Positions 36,137 through 47,472 of a stretch of DNA of 64,000 bases are shown here, one piece after another (position 1 is the stretch's first letter; every line of letters begins with the position of its first letter). The stretch spans positions 1,302,001 through 1,366,000 of the forward strand of contig RSEE01000001.1 of the NCBI GenBank assembly GCA_003971905.1, given 5' to 3'. A model generated the notes under the pieces. The model was given only the letters and a program-made list of their open reading frames with translations. It was not told the origin of the DNA and made no database searches. Source of the DNA: Moniliella sp. 'wahieum' (Eukaryota; Basidiomycota; Moniliellomycetes; Moniliellales; Moniliellaceae). Both the position numbers and the translations under genes were made by a program.

Positions 36137-38034
36137 ATGGCCACCAAACACATCTTCAACACATCAGACGGACTCGTTGTCAAGGCCCTGCGCGGATCAG
36201 CTGCCTTAAACCCGTCTCTGCGCGTGTATGTTCCTCGTTCACGTCGGTCTGCTCTTTGCTTGCAACGGATTCGCTAACGCTGTCCACTTTGGGGTCCAGG
36301 TATGAGCCGGACAAGGTACTGTACGATGCAAGCCATGATCCACGCAAGGTCTCTGTGATTGCTGGCGGTGGCGCTGGCCATGAGCCCGGCCATGCTGGCG
36401 TAGTCGGCAAGGGCATGCTCAGTGCCTGCATTAGCGGAGACATTTTCGCCTCGCCCTCAACAGTGGCCATTGTCACGGGCATTGATCTGGCTCCATCCGA
36501 CAAAGGATATCTGCTTATTGTCAACAATTATACTGGCGACGTTCTCAACTTTGGCCTGGCAGCGGAGAAGACGCGAGCTGCGTTGGCCTATGCCAATGCC
36601 CAGGGCCACGAGGGGGTGGAGGTAGTGTACGCGGCGGACGACGTGGCAGTGGGCCGCGAGCGCGGGGGCTTGGTGGGCCGCCGTGGCCTCGCAGGTAACA
36701 TTTTTGCCTGCAAAGTGGTGGGCGCGGCAGCCGAGCTTGGCTGGTCCCTGGCCAAAGTGGCTGAGGTGGGGCGGGAGTTTATTGGGCAGGCAGTGACGAT
36801 TCAAGCGTCGTTGGACCACTGCCATGTCCCGGGTCGCCCCAAGGCTCCTGAAGAATACGGAGCTCTTGGCCCCAATGCCATCGAGATTGGCATGGGCATC
36901 CACAATGAGCCCGGGGTGAAGCACATTGAGCATGCACCTCCGCCGGAAGAATTGATTGCAGCGATGCTCAAGTACCTTCTGGACCCTACGGATTCTGACC
37001 GCGCGTACGTGTCGTTTGACAAGGATGATGCCCCCGTGGTGGTGATCAACAATTTGGGAGGCTTGTCCAACCTCGAGATTGGGGCGGTGGGGATGAGGTC
37101 CTGGGGCAGCTGGAAGGCTATGGTCTCCGCCCGAGCCGCGTCTATGCCCACCCCTACCTAACTTCACTCAATGCACCCGGATTTGGGATCAGTCTGGTGA
37201 ACCAACGGGCGTTCCAGAAGAAGACGGGCGTGGACCTGTTGGCACTGCTGGATGCGCCGACGGATGCGTCAGGTTGGGCCGGGGTGGCCCACGGCTGGAC
37301 GAAGCCGCGGAACCGGAGCGAGGAACTGGCCGAGGCCAAGGAGACGCTCAAGACGGCCCAAGCAAAGAATACGTCGGTCTCGGCCCCGCAGGCAGCGTCG
37401 GACCGGGTGGCCCGATCAATCCTTCGCCGGAATTGGTGAAAAAAGCGATCATCTCCGCGTGCGATGCAGCGATGGCCGCCGAGCCAGAAATGACGCGCTT
37501 CGACACAGTTGTGGGCGATGGTGATGCGGGGAGACGCTTGCCCAGGCCGCAAAGGCGGTCAAGAAGGCGGCTGAGAATGGGGAGCTGGATTTTACCTCGG
37601 CGGGCGGCACGTGTCTGTCAGTGGACCAAGTGATTGAGCACAATATGGGGGGGACGAGTGGAGCCCTTTACGCGCTCTTCTTTACCTCGCTGGCAAAGAG
37701 CGTGATTGCATCTGCGCCCAAGGGCGCGGAAGCTACCTCGAAGGAATGGTCTAGCGCACTGCTCCAGGCGCTCGAGTCGCTTGGTCATCACACGCCCGCA
37801 CGTCCAGGGATGCGGACACTGGTCGATGCCCTGGACCCCTTCTGCCGCACATTTGCCCAACAGGGCTCGCTGAAGGAGGCAGTGGAGGCGGCGCGTAAGG
37901 GCGCCGAGGCCACTCGCACTCAGACCGCTCGCCTCGGGCGCGCCACCTACGTTGGGGACGTGAAGGATGCCCCCCCTGACCCGGGCGCATGGGGCGTGGT
38001 GGCGCTGGTGGACGGGATCCTCAAAGCGTTGTAA
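36137..38034 (+). CDS. DAK1: Dihydroxyacetone kinase (ATP-dependent, DhaK-DhaL fusion)
   Basis: Phosphorylates dihydroxyacetone (and glyceraldehyde) with ATP in the cytosol, in glycerol use and DHA detoxification. The start at 36137 (CGACCATGG) gives MATKHIFNTSDGLVVKALRG. An intron at 36226-36299 (branch GCTAAC) restores SLRVYEPDKVLYDAS. DhaK signatures: VIAGGGAGHEPGHAG, TGDVLNFGLAAE, and GMGIHNEPGVKH with the His that holds the substrate covalently. The DhaL half has VVGDGDAG (Mg-binding Asp residues), then ETLAQAAKAV, HNMGGTSGALYALFF and RTLVDALDPF. Across the 3' half the conserved protein moves through three frames, at about 37090, 37405 and 37530, each consistent with one missing base; two lie in GGGG runs. 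With three bases added the exons give 609 codons, close to the 584 residues of yeast Dak1. Either sequence error or a decaying gene; error is more likely. Confidence 0.93.
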
Positions 38035-38606
38035 GATCTAAGATGCCATGTGCCAAGCTGTGTCAACAATCATCGATCTCATCGGTTACCCCAGCACCCA
38101 GCGGGGTCCATCATAGTTAACTACGTTGACTCTTCTCTTGCCCTGCTGGCAGGATGTATAGACTGGCAGGGCATACCGCAGTTGGCCAAACCTGTGTTTC
38201 TTGTAGCCCGGCTGGACGGTGGCCACGGCCCAGATCGATGCCATGCGGTGGCCTGATGTCGCTGTGCAATGGCCGCTGCCTTGGTGATGTGGATCATCGA
38301 TCGCTGGGGGCGGAATGCGTGAGTGGCGGCAGGCGAGGGGCGGTGCAAGCTCGGCGTTGGTGAGACGTGTTCCGCCGAGCGTGCACGGGCCCGCTGTGGG
38401 CTGAGCACAACTACGCCCTACCACGCCTCACCCCACACGCCGAAGGGCGACAGACTGGCTGCCCCCGCGCCCGGCTACGCTCTCAAACTCCCTAGAGTTC
38501 GCCCATCTTCTGCTCGGGGATCGCCTGGGCTTATATACCCGCTGTCTCTCGCCCCTCCGCGTTCTCAGCCCCCCACCGCCACGCCCACTCAACGAACAAA
38601 CCCACC
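38035..38606. other. intergenic, promoter of ABM-fold gene
   Basis: These 572 bp contain no supported gene. The right end is a compact promoter with a TATA box at 38532 and a CT-rich leader. Confidence 0.5.
38532..38537 (+). promoter_or_regulatory. TATA box of the ABM-fold gene
   Basis: TATATA lies 75 bp before the ATG at 38607, followed by a pyrimidine-rich leader, typical of a highly expressed fungal gene. Confidence 0.55.
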
Positions 38607-39072
38607 ATGCCCGAGAAGGTTCTCTACGCCACTATGACTGCGCTCCCCGGCCAGCGCGCCAAGGTCGCCGAGCTTCTCTCCAACCTGGCCAAGACCATCC
38701 GCGCCAACGAGCCCGGCAACGTGCGGTTTGTCGTCTACACCAAGGCCGACAACCCGGACGAGTTCCACGTTGAGGAGACCTACGCAGGGTACGTTCATCT
38801 CTTCAGCTATGTGTGGTCCAGCTCCTTGCAGCCCATCCATTCATTATCTCTCACGTCATCGATAAAACGGACACGAGTTTGGGGCCAAGGCGAGGGGGTG
38901 GACACATTGGGACTTGTTTGAGTGCTGACAGCTGGTATGATGATATGTGAACAGCGAGGATGCCTTCGAGGCCCACATGGCCACCGAGCACGGAAAGGAG
39001 TTCAACCGCGTCGTTACCCCCTACATCAAGGACGGCCACTCGACGGTCGTCTTCCTTACGCACGTTGCTTAA
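38607..39072 (+). CDS. antibiotic biosynthesis monooxygenase (ABM)-fold small protein
   Basis: Two exons, 38607-38788 and 38955-39072, encode 99 residues. The intron (166 nt, GTACGT...ACAG) splits a Gly codon and joins VEETYAG to EDAFEAHMATEHGKEF. The protein starts MPEKVLYATMTALPGQRAKVAELL and ends TVVFLTHVA. The pattern (a beta strand, GQ.AKVAELL helix, EPGNVRFVVYTKADNPDEFHVEETY, E..FEAHMATEHGKEF) matches the ferredoxin-like ABM/quinol-monooxygenase family. Members act as small dimeric oxygenases or heme-degrading enzymes; the substrate here cannot be told. It is cytosolic by sequence (no signal peptide). The TATA box and compact leader suggest strong expression. Confidence 0.88.
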
Positions 39073-40289
39073 AAGCAATCAAGCGTGTGTAACTGTCCCA
39101 CATCTGCATGCTTGAAGCTCATCTGTGTTCTCTTTAGCCCAATGCCAGTGAAGCCGGACCCGCTGTTGATCTTGGGAGAGTTGTTGATCTCGACGATTGG
39201 GCCATTATGCAGATGGAATATAGTGACTCTCTGGGCCGAAGATTGAGGGCTTAACGTTTACAACTCTTCATGGTGAAAAAGGGCATGTAGTAGTTGCTGC
39301 GGAACGCTGTGTAGGGGCTCTGTGGAGCTTGGAGTATGCAATCTGGCCGCCTAAGGCCTCAAGACTTCTCATCTCTCAGATGTTATTGTTGTTGAAGTAG
39401 ATGAAGGTTGGATTCTGTTGGGACCCGTGGTCCCGTACTTAGGCCAAGGTGCCTCATCACCCTTCACCCCTGATTTGTCCTCCCAAGCCTCCACGTGTAT
39501 ACTCAGGCTTGTTTGAACCCCTGTCTCTAGGTGTGGCACAAGGCTTAGACCTCAACCACCACCATCGCGATTGCATTGCTCTACATCTCCAGAGGTTCTT
39601 CACCCAATCCCTTGGGTTCCTCCGGTCTTACAGAGTTACAATCCTCTTGACGCTCATCCCTGAGCCTTCCATTCACCCCACTCTTCCACCCAACACCTAC
39701 CTCCCCCTGGCAGGCTCTCAGGCTCAGGAGTCTTGGTTCAACTCCTCAACCCATACTTCGCCAACTGCCGCCGCAGAAGAGAGCAACACTCCCGTCGGAG
39801 TTGACCACGTCTCCCCGCCGATGACACCATCACGTGAGTATACTCCTACACCTCAGCCCACCCCCGTGGGTTATCCCAATGGGGCTAGAGCGGTAATCGA
39901 GAGTTATAAGCCAGTGTTGACATGTTGACAAGACAAAGGGGGCTAGGTTACCGGTTAGGCCTAACGGTGCGACATGCTCCAGGCTGGTCACGTGACTCTA
40001 GGCGATTTAATCGATTAATCTGAAGCCGGAGCATCGATCACTGATCGGCAGCCAGAAAGCTGTGCCCCACTAAGAGCGGGAAGGGTGCACGGGGGCAGTG
40101 TGCAAGTGTGGAGCAGTGTGACGGGCAGTGGGGTTTTCGCCGTGTTCGCCTGCCGCTTCGCCTGCCGCTTCGCCTGCCGCTTCGCCTGCCGCTTCGCCTG
40201 CCGCTTCGCCTGCGCTTCGTCTTCGCTTCTGACATTGTCGGCGGCATCCTCCGTTCGCCTCGATCCCTCCATCCTCTGCAGTGCTCAGC
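39073..40289. other. intergenic region with GGTTACCGG motif and minisatellite
   Basis: These 1.2 kb have no supported gene. A 159-codon open frame at 39449-39928 is Pro/Thr/Ser-rich and matches nothing I know. A TTACCGGTTAGGCCTAACGG inverted-repeat-like stretch lies near 39949-39968. A 12-bp tandem repeat at 40145-40215 lies just before the CWH43 start. Confidence 0.5.
40145..40215 (+). repeat. 12-bp minisatellite, about 6 copies
   Basis: The unit TTCGCCTGCCGC is repeated five times exactly and ends in a shortened sixth copy. It sits 75-145 bp before the CWH43 start codon, so it is probably in the promoter or 5' leader. If translated in one frame it would read (FACR)n, but no start supports this. 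Confidence 0.85.
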
Positions 40290-43200
40290 ATGGCGGCGTA
40301 TGTGGGCGAACGCCCTCTCTGGTCTGCCCGCGGCAGTGTCGTGAGCATTGCGCACACCATCCTGGGTGGGCTGGCCTTCTTCGTTGCCCTCCTGCTCGCC
40401 TTGACGCTCCACTATCACAAAGTGGTCAAGAATGGAGTTGCTGGCTACCCCGACGAGTGGTGGCCCAGCGTCAGCGCCACAATTGGCGACTGGTATCCTG
40501 AGCGCAACGTCTTCCAGATCTTCATTGCCATGACCAGCGGTCCCCGCTTCCTGCTGGTCGGTCTCTGCTCCCTCGTCGTTGCCCTCCAGCACCAATCCGC
40601 TGGGCGCTCAGCCCGCGGAGCCTGGGTCCTGCTCGTGGTAGGCTTACTGCGCACCGTCTCATGCGGTGGATGGGTGTACATTACCAGCTCCGATGATCAC
40701 GACGTGCACGACATTGCAATGGGTGCCTACATTGCATTGACTGTGCCTTGGATGGGCATCTGTCTGGCCCAACTACCTGATGGACTAATCCCCCGCAAGG
40801 GCATGACTGGGCGACGTATGCGTGCCCTTGCGTGCATCAGCTTCTTTTCCTGCACTCCCTTTATGGTGTACTTTTTTTACCAGCACAAGGTTCTCGAGAT
40901 TCCAGGCAAGTATTCCATCTATTCTTGCTTTGAGTGGGGTCTCATCCTCACCGACATCGCCTTCGATGCCGCATCTGCGTTCGACTTGCGGCATATCACC
41001 CTTCATCTTGGCTATGTCTCCGATGCTGGAGCCGAGCTTGTTATCCCCTCCAGAGAGGAGAAGAAGCTAGTGGAGGGGACAGGGAGCCGCATGCCAGTTA
41101 CGGAGACGCCAACGGATGAATGGTCTCTCGCCGAGCCGGTCCCCGCCTGGCGCACATACGTTGCTCTCATCTCTGATGTCTACTGGCAATTTCTCTTTTG
41201 GACTAGTACTACCAACGTATTCCCAGTGCTATTTTACTTTTCGGTCTACAATCTCGCTGCTGGAGGGGAAGAGACTGTTGTGCTATTCCAGTCCTTGGTC
41301 TTGGGCTTGTTATGCCTTCCATTCTTGCGCAATCTCTTCATGTACCAAGGGAAGGTTCGCCTCGACTTGCTCGGGGCCCCACTGAAGGGGACAAAAGGGC
41401 CCGTCTACGCTTCCGCTCGGTTCCTTCTGCTTCACTTTTTGGAGCTCCCTTCTCTGGTCTCTTGGGGGGTCCAAAGTCCTCATGGAAGGCTCTTCCTGAC
41501 CACTCTGTCTGCTGGAGCGGCAGCAATTCGGCTTCATCTCGAGTGGGGACACGCCTCTCTTGCCCACCCCCGGGCCGTGCGCAGCCAAATCGTGCGTTTT
41601 CTCTTAGGTCTGCTTCTGACCATGTTGTGCAAGTATGCATGTTTTGGCAATCACCCCCTCGCACCTTTTATGCGCCCAACGAATCCCCATGACGAGAATC
41701 CCATGGGCATTGTTCCTGATATGCTCCATCTGGGCATGAACAATGGGGAAGGTACGGGAAATGGACCCCATATGGGGTGGAACCGCCTTGGTTTCGTTCT
41801 GGCTCTGATCGCTTTCGCTGAGCGGGTATCCCGGCCTAGCAATGCGTTGAACGACGCCTCCGAGGTTTCTGAGGCAGTCTCCGATCATGATGAACCATGT
41901 GAGATGAAAGGTTCCAACAGACTTCTCCTTGTTCTTGGGTCGGGTGCAGCGCTTTACATGCTTCCGATGTACCTCTCGGACGCTGGAACGCTCATTACCT
42001 GGACTTGGACAGGCTACCCTATCTCTGGTCCGGAACCACTCAAGCACGGATGGGCTGTGGTAACTGCGTTCGCCATCGGGATCTTCCTTGCTTCGCGTCC
42101 CCTTCCACGAACAACCTCGCTCTCGCTGACGGCAGTGGTGACCTTAGCCCTTCTCTGGGTATACAAGGTAGACAATTGGGCTGCCTTCCCTCCCCTCTTG
42201 CTTGTGCCCCTGTTTCTTCCAAGTGTGGTCGTGCCCGTCCTACTTCGTACTGCGGGACATGGATTCGGCTCTGCTGCGGCCATGTGGTTTGTCTCGGCGC
42301 TGATTACTTTCTTCCAGGTCTTGACCGTTGCCTATGCTTTTGTTCCCATTATTGGCCCCTTCTTCCGTGAACGTTCGGGAATGTTGATCATCATCTCTCA
42401 AGCTTTCCTTGCTGCTGCTGTTGCATTGCCTTCATCCAGACGGGTGTTTGAGGCCGCGACCGCGGGGAAAGACGAGCCCAAGCCGGAAGAGAAGTCCGCT
42501 CAACGCCCCTTATCTAAGGGGATGTCTCCTCCCTCCAGGGTCAAGTCTCCCGCTGGGAAGGTTCTGGCCCTTTTGGTGGTGCTGGTCTCTCTTTTGAGCA
42601 CACCCATCCCCATTTGGCACAAGCCCATCATCCAACCCCCTGACTCAGTACAAACGCACCACCGGGTTATGACCGTCGGCATCCACACGGTTCACTTTGG
42701 TTTAGACCAGGAGATGTGGGAATCCGGTACCCGTCTGAGCGACCTTTATCTTCACACAAGGCTTGACGTTGTAGGCCTGCTCGAAACGGACTTGCAACGT
42801 GTCGTATATGGCAATCGAGAGTATGTCCTGCACTCCTGACCATTTTTAGCCATGCACATGTATGATACTGACTGCAAGCAGCTTAACCCAATGGCTTTCC
42901 TATCGTTTGGGTATGTACGCCGATATGGGACCTGGTCCGCAAAAGCATACATGGGGTGCTATCCTCCTCTCCCGCTTCCCGATTATCAATTCGACCCACC
43001 ACCTGCTCCCCTCGCCTCAGGGTGAACTGGCACCAGCCATCGAAGCTTGGCTCGATGTGTACGGGGTAGAGACGATGGTTTGGGTTTCACACAATGGGCA
43101 AGAAGAAGATGCTCTGGACCGGGAACTGCAGAGTACTGCCATCGCCGAGCACTTGGCCTCCGCTTTCCCCCACCCTACCATCTTCTTAGGCTACTTGGTG

Positions 43201-43611
43201 ACTGAGCCACACGCCCCTCGGCCATCCCCGTATGGCATTCTGATTGACGAGGGCAAGATGCTGGATGTTGACCCATCAGACGAAGACCGGTGGTGTCAGT
43301 ACATATTCTACCGGGGGGTGGAGCGGGTGGCCTCGGCACGCATCTCCCGCTACACTGTTTCCGACACAGAATTGCAATCAGCCAAGGTGCGGATCCCGCC
43401 CGTGGGGACACGCATCGACCCCACCTTCGAGTCGCGCACGGTCCTTGTGCGTGAGGCTGGCTGGCCCATGCCCATGCTCTATTATCCGGATCTCTACGCG
43501 CCCACCGCTATGGTCTATGGGCAACACATGTACTTCCCTAACTACTTACCATCCTACTACGCCGCCCCGGACCGGCGCTTGCTCGACTACCCACCTCCCT
43601 ATCACGGCTGA
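40290..43611 (+). CDS. CWH43: Cwh43, GPI-anchor lipid-remodelling protein
   Basis: Cwh43 exchanges the diacylglycerol of GPI anchors for ceramide in the ER/Golgi; its N-terminal part resembles PGAP2 and its C-terminal part an endonuclease/exonuclease/phosphatase fold. The start at 40290 gives MAAYVGERPLWSARGSVVSI, then many membrane segments (ILGGLAFFVALLLAL, FLLVGLCSLVVAL and others) up to about residue 780. The C-terminal domain starts at MTVGIHTVHFGLDQEMWESG, with LYLHTRLDVVGLLETDLQR and YADMGPGPQKHTWGAILLS. One intron, 42821-42881 (61 nt), restores GNRDLTQWLSYRLGMY. Total 1,086 residues, somewhat longer than yeast (953). Both exons are intact, unlike many neighbours. The last stretch (LYYPDLYAPTAMVYGQHMYF) is conserved in fungal members. 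Confidence 0.95.
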
Positions 43612-43731
43612 ATATGTTGAGCTATGCTTTCTCGCCTTGTGCAGCAAGGAGGTATCTCGAGCAAAGAGCAATACATGTCTAGTCCCGTCTTCTTTCAGGA
43701 GGAATCTCCCCGATACGGATCGGCGCCTAGG

Positions 43732-44989
43732 TCAGAGATCCGTTGTATAGTTGGCTGGGAACCAGCCCTCTTTCCCTTGACATTCTCCCGACCACCAGTC
43801 ATCCCGCGTACCCGTTCGTTTTGTCACTCGAATCACATCTCCCGCTTTGAAAGAGATGTCGGTCTTGCCCGTACCCGCGGAAGCAGGCTGATAGGCGAAT
43901 TTGGCCATCACCAAGTCGCTGCCTCCACTTGCTGTGCTACGCGTCGTTGGAGGGGAAGGGGGATCATCGGCATCCGAGTCAGAGTCGTAGGAGTTCGAGG
44001 GCTTAGGTCCACCCCGGGACACTTGGGCCCGCGAGGTGAAGGAGGAGCTGCCCGAGTAGTCGTGATTGCTAGGACGGCTCCGTCGACTTGACCCACTGGC
44101 CGAGGCTCGCTCGGCCTCGCGGACCGCTCGGGGCGGGACAACTTCCTCCTCGTCCGAATCACCAAAGGGGTCGCGTGTGCTTTCCCTGGTTCCATACCCT
44201 CCCGCATAGGAGGTATGGTCCTTCCACCATAACCGCCCCGTAGCCAGAAGCACGCCGTCTTCGGGTCCATTGCGGCCGTTGGGCGCGAGAAAAATGAGAC
44301 GAAGCCGGGAGAGGACCGAACTTTCATCGTCGTTCATCTCTCCATCAGCAGGGCGACCACTGACGCGAAAGAGCAGATCCATCAGCTCCACAGCAAAGTC
44401 TGGAGGCTCCACCTGGCCGGACAAAATCGTCTTTGCGTTGGCACCTTGGCCGTAGGCCTTGGCGTTGGCGTCAGCGCGATCCATGAGGATGGTGCCCTCA
44501 ACGGACACCCCGCCATACAGGCCCTTGCTCTTGCTGTAACTCAACATGGCCGCCAACCTGCCTGTCGACGACACAGAACCACCTGCTTCGGCAGCACGAC
44601 CAACCGGTCCAATGGCCAGAGCGAGATTGCCTCCCAGTTGGAGCGAGCCAGTCGACATGAATGTTGAGACTGCCCGGCGAGAGGTGAGGACGATAAGAAA
44701 ATCGGTCACCTCGGCGCCGGCATTGAAGCCACCACCGAGACCGCCTAGGCCGATGGCAGAGGGAGGGGACCAGGTACCGTCTGGGAGACGCGCCACCACC
44801 ACCCCGGCGCCACCGCGGGCACTCATGAGGAAGCCAATGCGGAACACACTGAAGATAGCGAATCCTTGGCCTTGGCAAGCACACTAGCCGGTACCACTTG
44901 GTCCACCCGGCTCGGATTGGTAAAGTCGCGCAGAATCTTGCATGCTTTCCGACTCTCGGACGGAAGCGACACGGAAGGGGGTTGCCCAT
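43732..44989 (-). CDS. YSC84: Ysc84/Lsb3-type protein: SYLF domain plus C-terminal SH3
   Basis: Actin-patch protein of endocytosis: the SYLF (Ysc84) domain binds actin and lipids, and the SH3 domain binds Las17/Sla1-like Pro-rich partners. The start at 44989 gives MGNPLP, the usual family opening, then SESRKACKILRDFTNP and VPASVLAKAKG. The SYLF core follows: FRIGFLMSARGGAGVVVARL, WSPPSAIGLGGLGGGFNAGAEVTDFLIVL, LQLGGNLALAIGPVGR and YSKSKGLYGGVSVEGTIL. A Ser/Asp-rich linker with DPFGDSDEE precedes the SH3 domain (AKFAYQPASAG, DWWSGECQGKEGWFPANY). The frame moves by one base twice, near 44968 and 44864; the second falls exactly at AAGGATTC, where AAGGGATTC would give the expected AKGFAIFSV. With two bases added the gene has 420 codons. 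Confidence 0.93.
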
Positions 44990-45916
44990 CGTCGGGTGCT
45001 GGCCGCTGTGGTGGTAGGAGAGGAGCCAGCCGAGGTGGAGTTCGATGTTGCTCAACAGCCGCTGGCGCACACGTTGCGTTTGCGTGGTTCGTCGATTCAG
45101 CGGCACAGGGGGGCCATCGCAGGCGAATGTGACATGTGGCATCGCATGTCACAGCGTCCAGGTCCCTTGCCAGGCCTCACCGTATCCTAGGGTTACCGGC
45201 TAGGCCGCCCCTATTCCAGGAGTGTATACTGCGTTCAACATACTCAGTGGTCAACAAATTTCAAGCCGTTTCCAAGGTACCTGACGCGCTGACGCCTGAT
45301 CCGCCTGATCGACCTGATCGAAGATCCTGATCAATATATAATGGGCCTGATCGGTGATCGCCCAAAGCGGAGAAGCTGCTGAAGAAGCGATCGCACCGTT
45401 GTGGCGGCGGTCTAAACCAGCCCGCGACATTACAAGGACAGGCTGTGCGTAGAACAAGGGGCACACAGGCAACTAACATCGAAGCTCTAAGTCTGAAAAG
45501 GACTGAAGGAGCATGACCGAACTTGAGCCGCTGGGCCCCCATGAAACCCGTCAGGAGAGTGCCTTTGCGCTGGTCAACAACAATGCTAAAGAAGGGCTGA
45601 GCGCTGAGAGGGCTATTGGCCTCTCGTTGGGGCCCTATACACGCGAATTAACGGTAGTACAAGGAGGAATAGGGGTATGGCCCTCGTGTCAGAGAGGAAA
45701 AGGTCCATTCCTTATAGATACAACCGTCCAGACTGGAGGCCTCATCTAGACAAAGTCTCTCTAACTGGCTCTCGCTGGTGTGAGCGGATGAAAGAGTTTC
45801 TTGAGCACAGCCAGGCGCTGAGTCGAATTACCCCTGCCCATGGTGGCAAGCTCAAGTGCAACGCTGCGGGCTTTGTTGGATGCCAGCACTGTGTTGCGTG
45901 ACCGGGCATAGTTGCC
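44990..45916. other. intergenic island
   Basis: These 927 bp hold no supported gene. A palindrome GTGACATG ... CATGTCAC lies at 45129-45152 and a GGTTACCGGCTAGGCC word near 45191. The middle (45.2-45.45 kb) is less GC-rich, with TGATC/CTGATC repeats near 45290-45360. Confidence 0.5.
45129..45152. repeat. 24-bp imperfect palindrome
   Basis: GTGACATG, 8-bp spacer TGGCATCG, then CATGTCAC (exact reverse complement arms). It is very similar to the element at 111-136 and related to 35526-35580. Confidence 0.7.
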
Positions 45917-47472
45917 TCATCCAACAAGCGTACCCGTTCCACAAACCCTGCCGCCACCCTCGTCCCGGGCAAAATAGAAGGTTGGAATCGGGTTTGAGAG
46001 AAGGGGAGGGACAATTGCATCCTCCTCCGACAAAGTATCCAGTTCATCATCAGGGTCGGCCACTCCTCGTGCTCGCAGCTCGTCTCGAGTCAGCGCTCGT
46101 GCCTCTTGGTGGGTTAGCATTACCATCCCCCACAGCGCCATGAGAAACAGATCGCCAACCGCATTGTCGATGTATTCCTGTGCTTGCCCAACCATGCGCT
46201 GTTTTTGCTCGGTACGCAGGTTCTGGTGAGAAATTTGAGTAGGGCACTCTGACCCACTGCGAACGGATCATCTCGTCCCTCCGTGCCACGGAGACAATGT
46301 TGAAGAGCATGCTCAACCTCGGCCACGGAATTGTGGATAAACATGTTTCCTTCAGACATGATCAGAACTTGGCAGTAGCTCGCCAGCAACGAAGTCTGCT
46401 TCAGCGCGAGAGACGTATCGATGGCTTCAATCGTGTCAGGGGATGAGGGACATAAGGGAGGGGGGGGGCACGCGACGTACCTAGTTTGAGATTGCTCCGA
46501 ATCTTGCGCAGGCGAGAGAGTGTGAGTGGATCAAGCGTTTGTCTCAATGGATCGTTGAGGGCGACTTTGTTGCTAGTCGGAAGCACATCGGGTAGGAGAT
46601 TGACAAATCGACTCAGAGTGCCAATGATCACGATGCATACATCCTCGTAAGCTGGGCCAAGACCCATAGCACTGCGAAAGGTTAGCACTTCGTTCTAAAA
46701 TGGTGAGGTAGGGAGTACGCACTATCCCAATGGGGTGCTGCGGCGTGAATCAGACACTCCCGTTGTGGTTCCACCAGGGGTAATGTCAAGCAAGAGATCA
46801 AATGCCTGGTCGCGGATCTCAATAATAGTCTCCACATCATGTTGATCGATGGCCTTGAGAAGGTCGTGGGTTTCGAATGGCCGTTTGACTTGGATCGTGA
46901 CGTTCCTTTACCTGGTTTCGCGGGCTCGTCGGGGATAGGGTCAAGGCGAGGCCCCGATTCGTTCTCCTCATCGTCGGCCAAGGGGTAGGTAAGGTGGAGG
47001 TGAGAGAGCAACCAGGCAATCTGGGCATAGCCACGGGACGCCTCAGATCGTTCTCCCAGTAGGCCCGGGTCAGATCATACTGCAACCGCATCTCTTCCAG
47101 CGCCGCACGCACACACCGGCGTGCGTCTTGAAGCTGGGCCTGTTCATACGCCGCGGCGCGAGCGGGTGCACCCCCACCCACCGAGGGAAACAAAGCAAAG
47201 AGTGACGCATCGTCTACAGTGGGAAAGGGGGCATCGAGGGAAGCTGATGCGGCGCGGAAGTTAGTGCGAGGGAGTGTAAGTCAATTCGGTTGGGTTGCTT
47301 GGGCGACGGCGGGGCGGTTGGATGAGGACAGGCGGAGACGAGGGGGATGAGAATGAGGCGCTAGAGGCGCGGCGATTGGTGTCTGCCTCCTCTTGAGGAT
47401 CATGAGGCCGGTGTTGACTGCCTTCCAGATGTCGGCGCTGAGGCGTTTCCATGCCTGTTGGGCACTGGACAT
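45917..47472 (-). CDS. conserved fungal protein with ankyrin-like region, function unknown
   Basis: Start taken at 47472 (ATGTCCAGTGCCC: MSSAQQAWKRLSADIWKAV). Around 47.19-46.94 kb are FPSVGGGAPARAAAYEQAQLQ and MRLQYDLTRAYWENDLRR. An ankyrin-like stretch follows in another frame at about 46.88-46.74 kb (KRPFETHDLLKAIDQHDVET, IIEIRDQAFDLLLDITPGG, then STPLG), continuing with AMGLGPAYEDVCIVIIGTLSRFVN near 46.65 kb, TSLLASYCQVLIMSEGNMF near 46.38 kb, and MVGQAQEYIDNAVGDLFLMALWG near 46.18 kb. The C-terminal end near 45917 is the least certain. The pattern resembles an ankyrin-containing family I have seen in fungi without a known function. At least one intron (near 46.42-46.48 kb) and several frame changes break it up, so exon limits are approximate. 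Confidence 0.65.

Noticed and set aside
37087-37097. Eleven-base GT...AG micro-intron as the cause of a frame change in DAK
   Set aside because: Removing it would delete the conserved D-E pair before VLGQL and it is far below any plausible intron size; the other two sites in the gene have no such option.
39410-39930. Possible old LTR-type fragment with a short Pro/Thr-rich open frame
   Set aside because: The stretch begins with a TG-starting GTTGGGACC-like word, but I found no second copy, no clear end duplication and no recognisable retroelement protein. Too weak to call.
40085-40501. Protein with (FACR) repeats
   Set aside because: It arises from the 12-bp minisatellite in the CWH43 leader, has no good start and continues as a shadow frame of CWH43.
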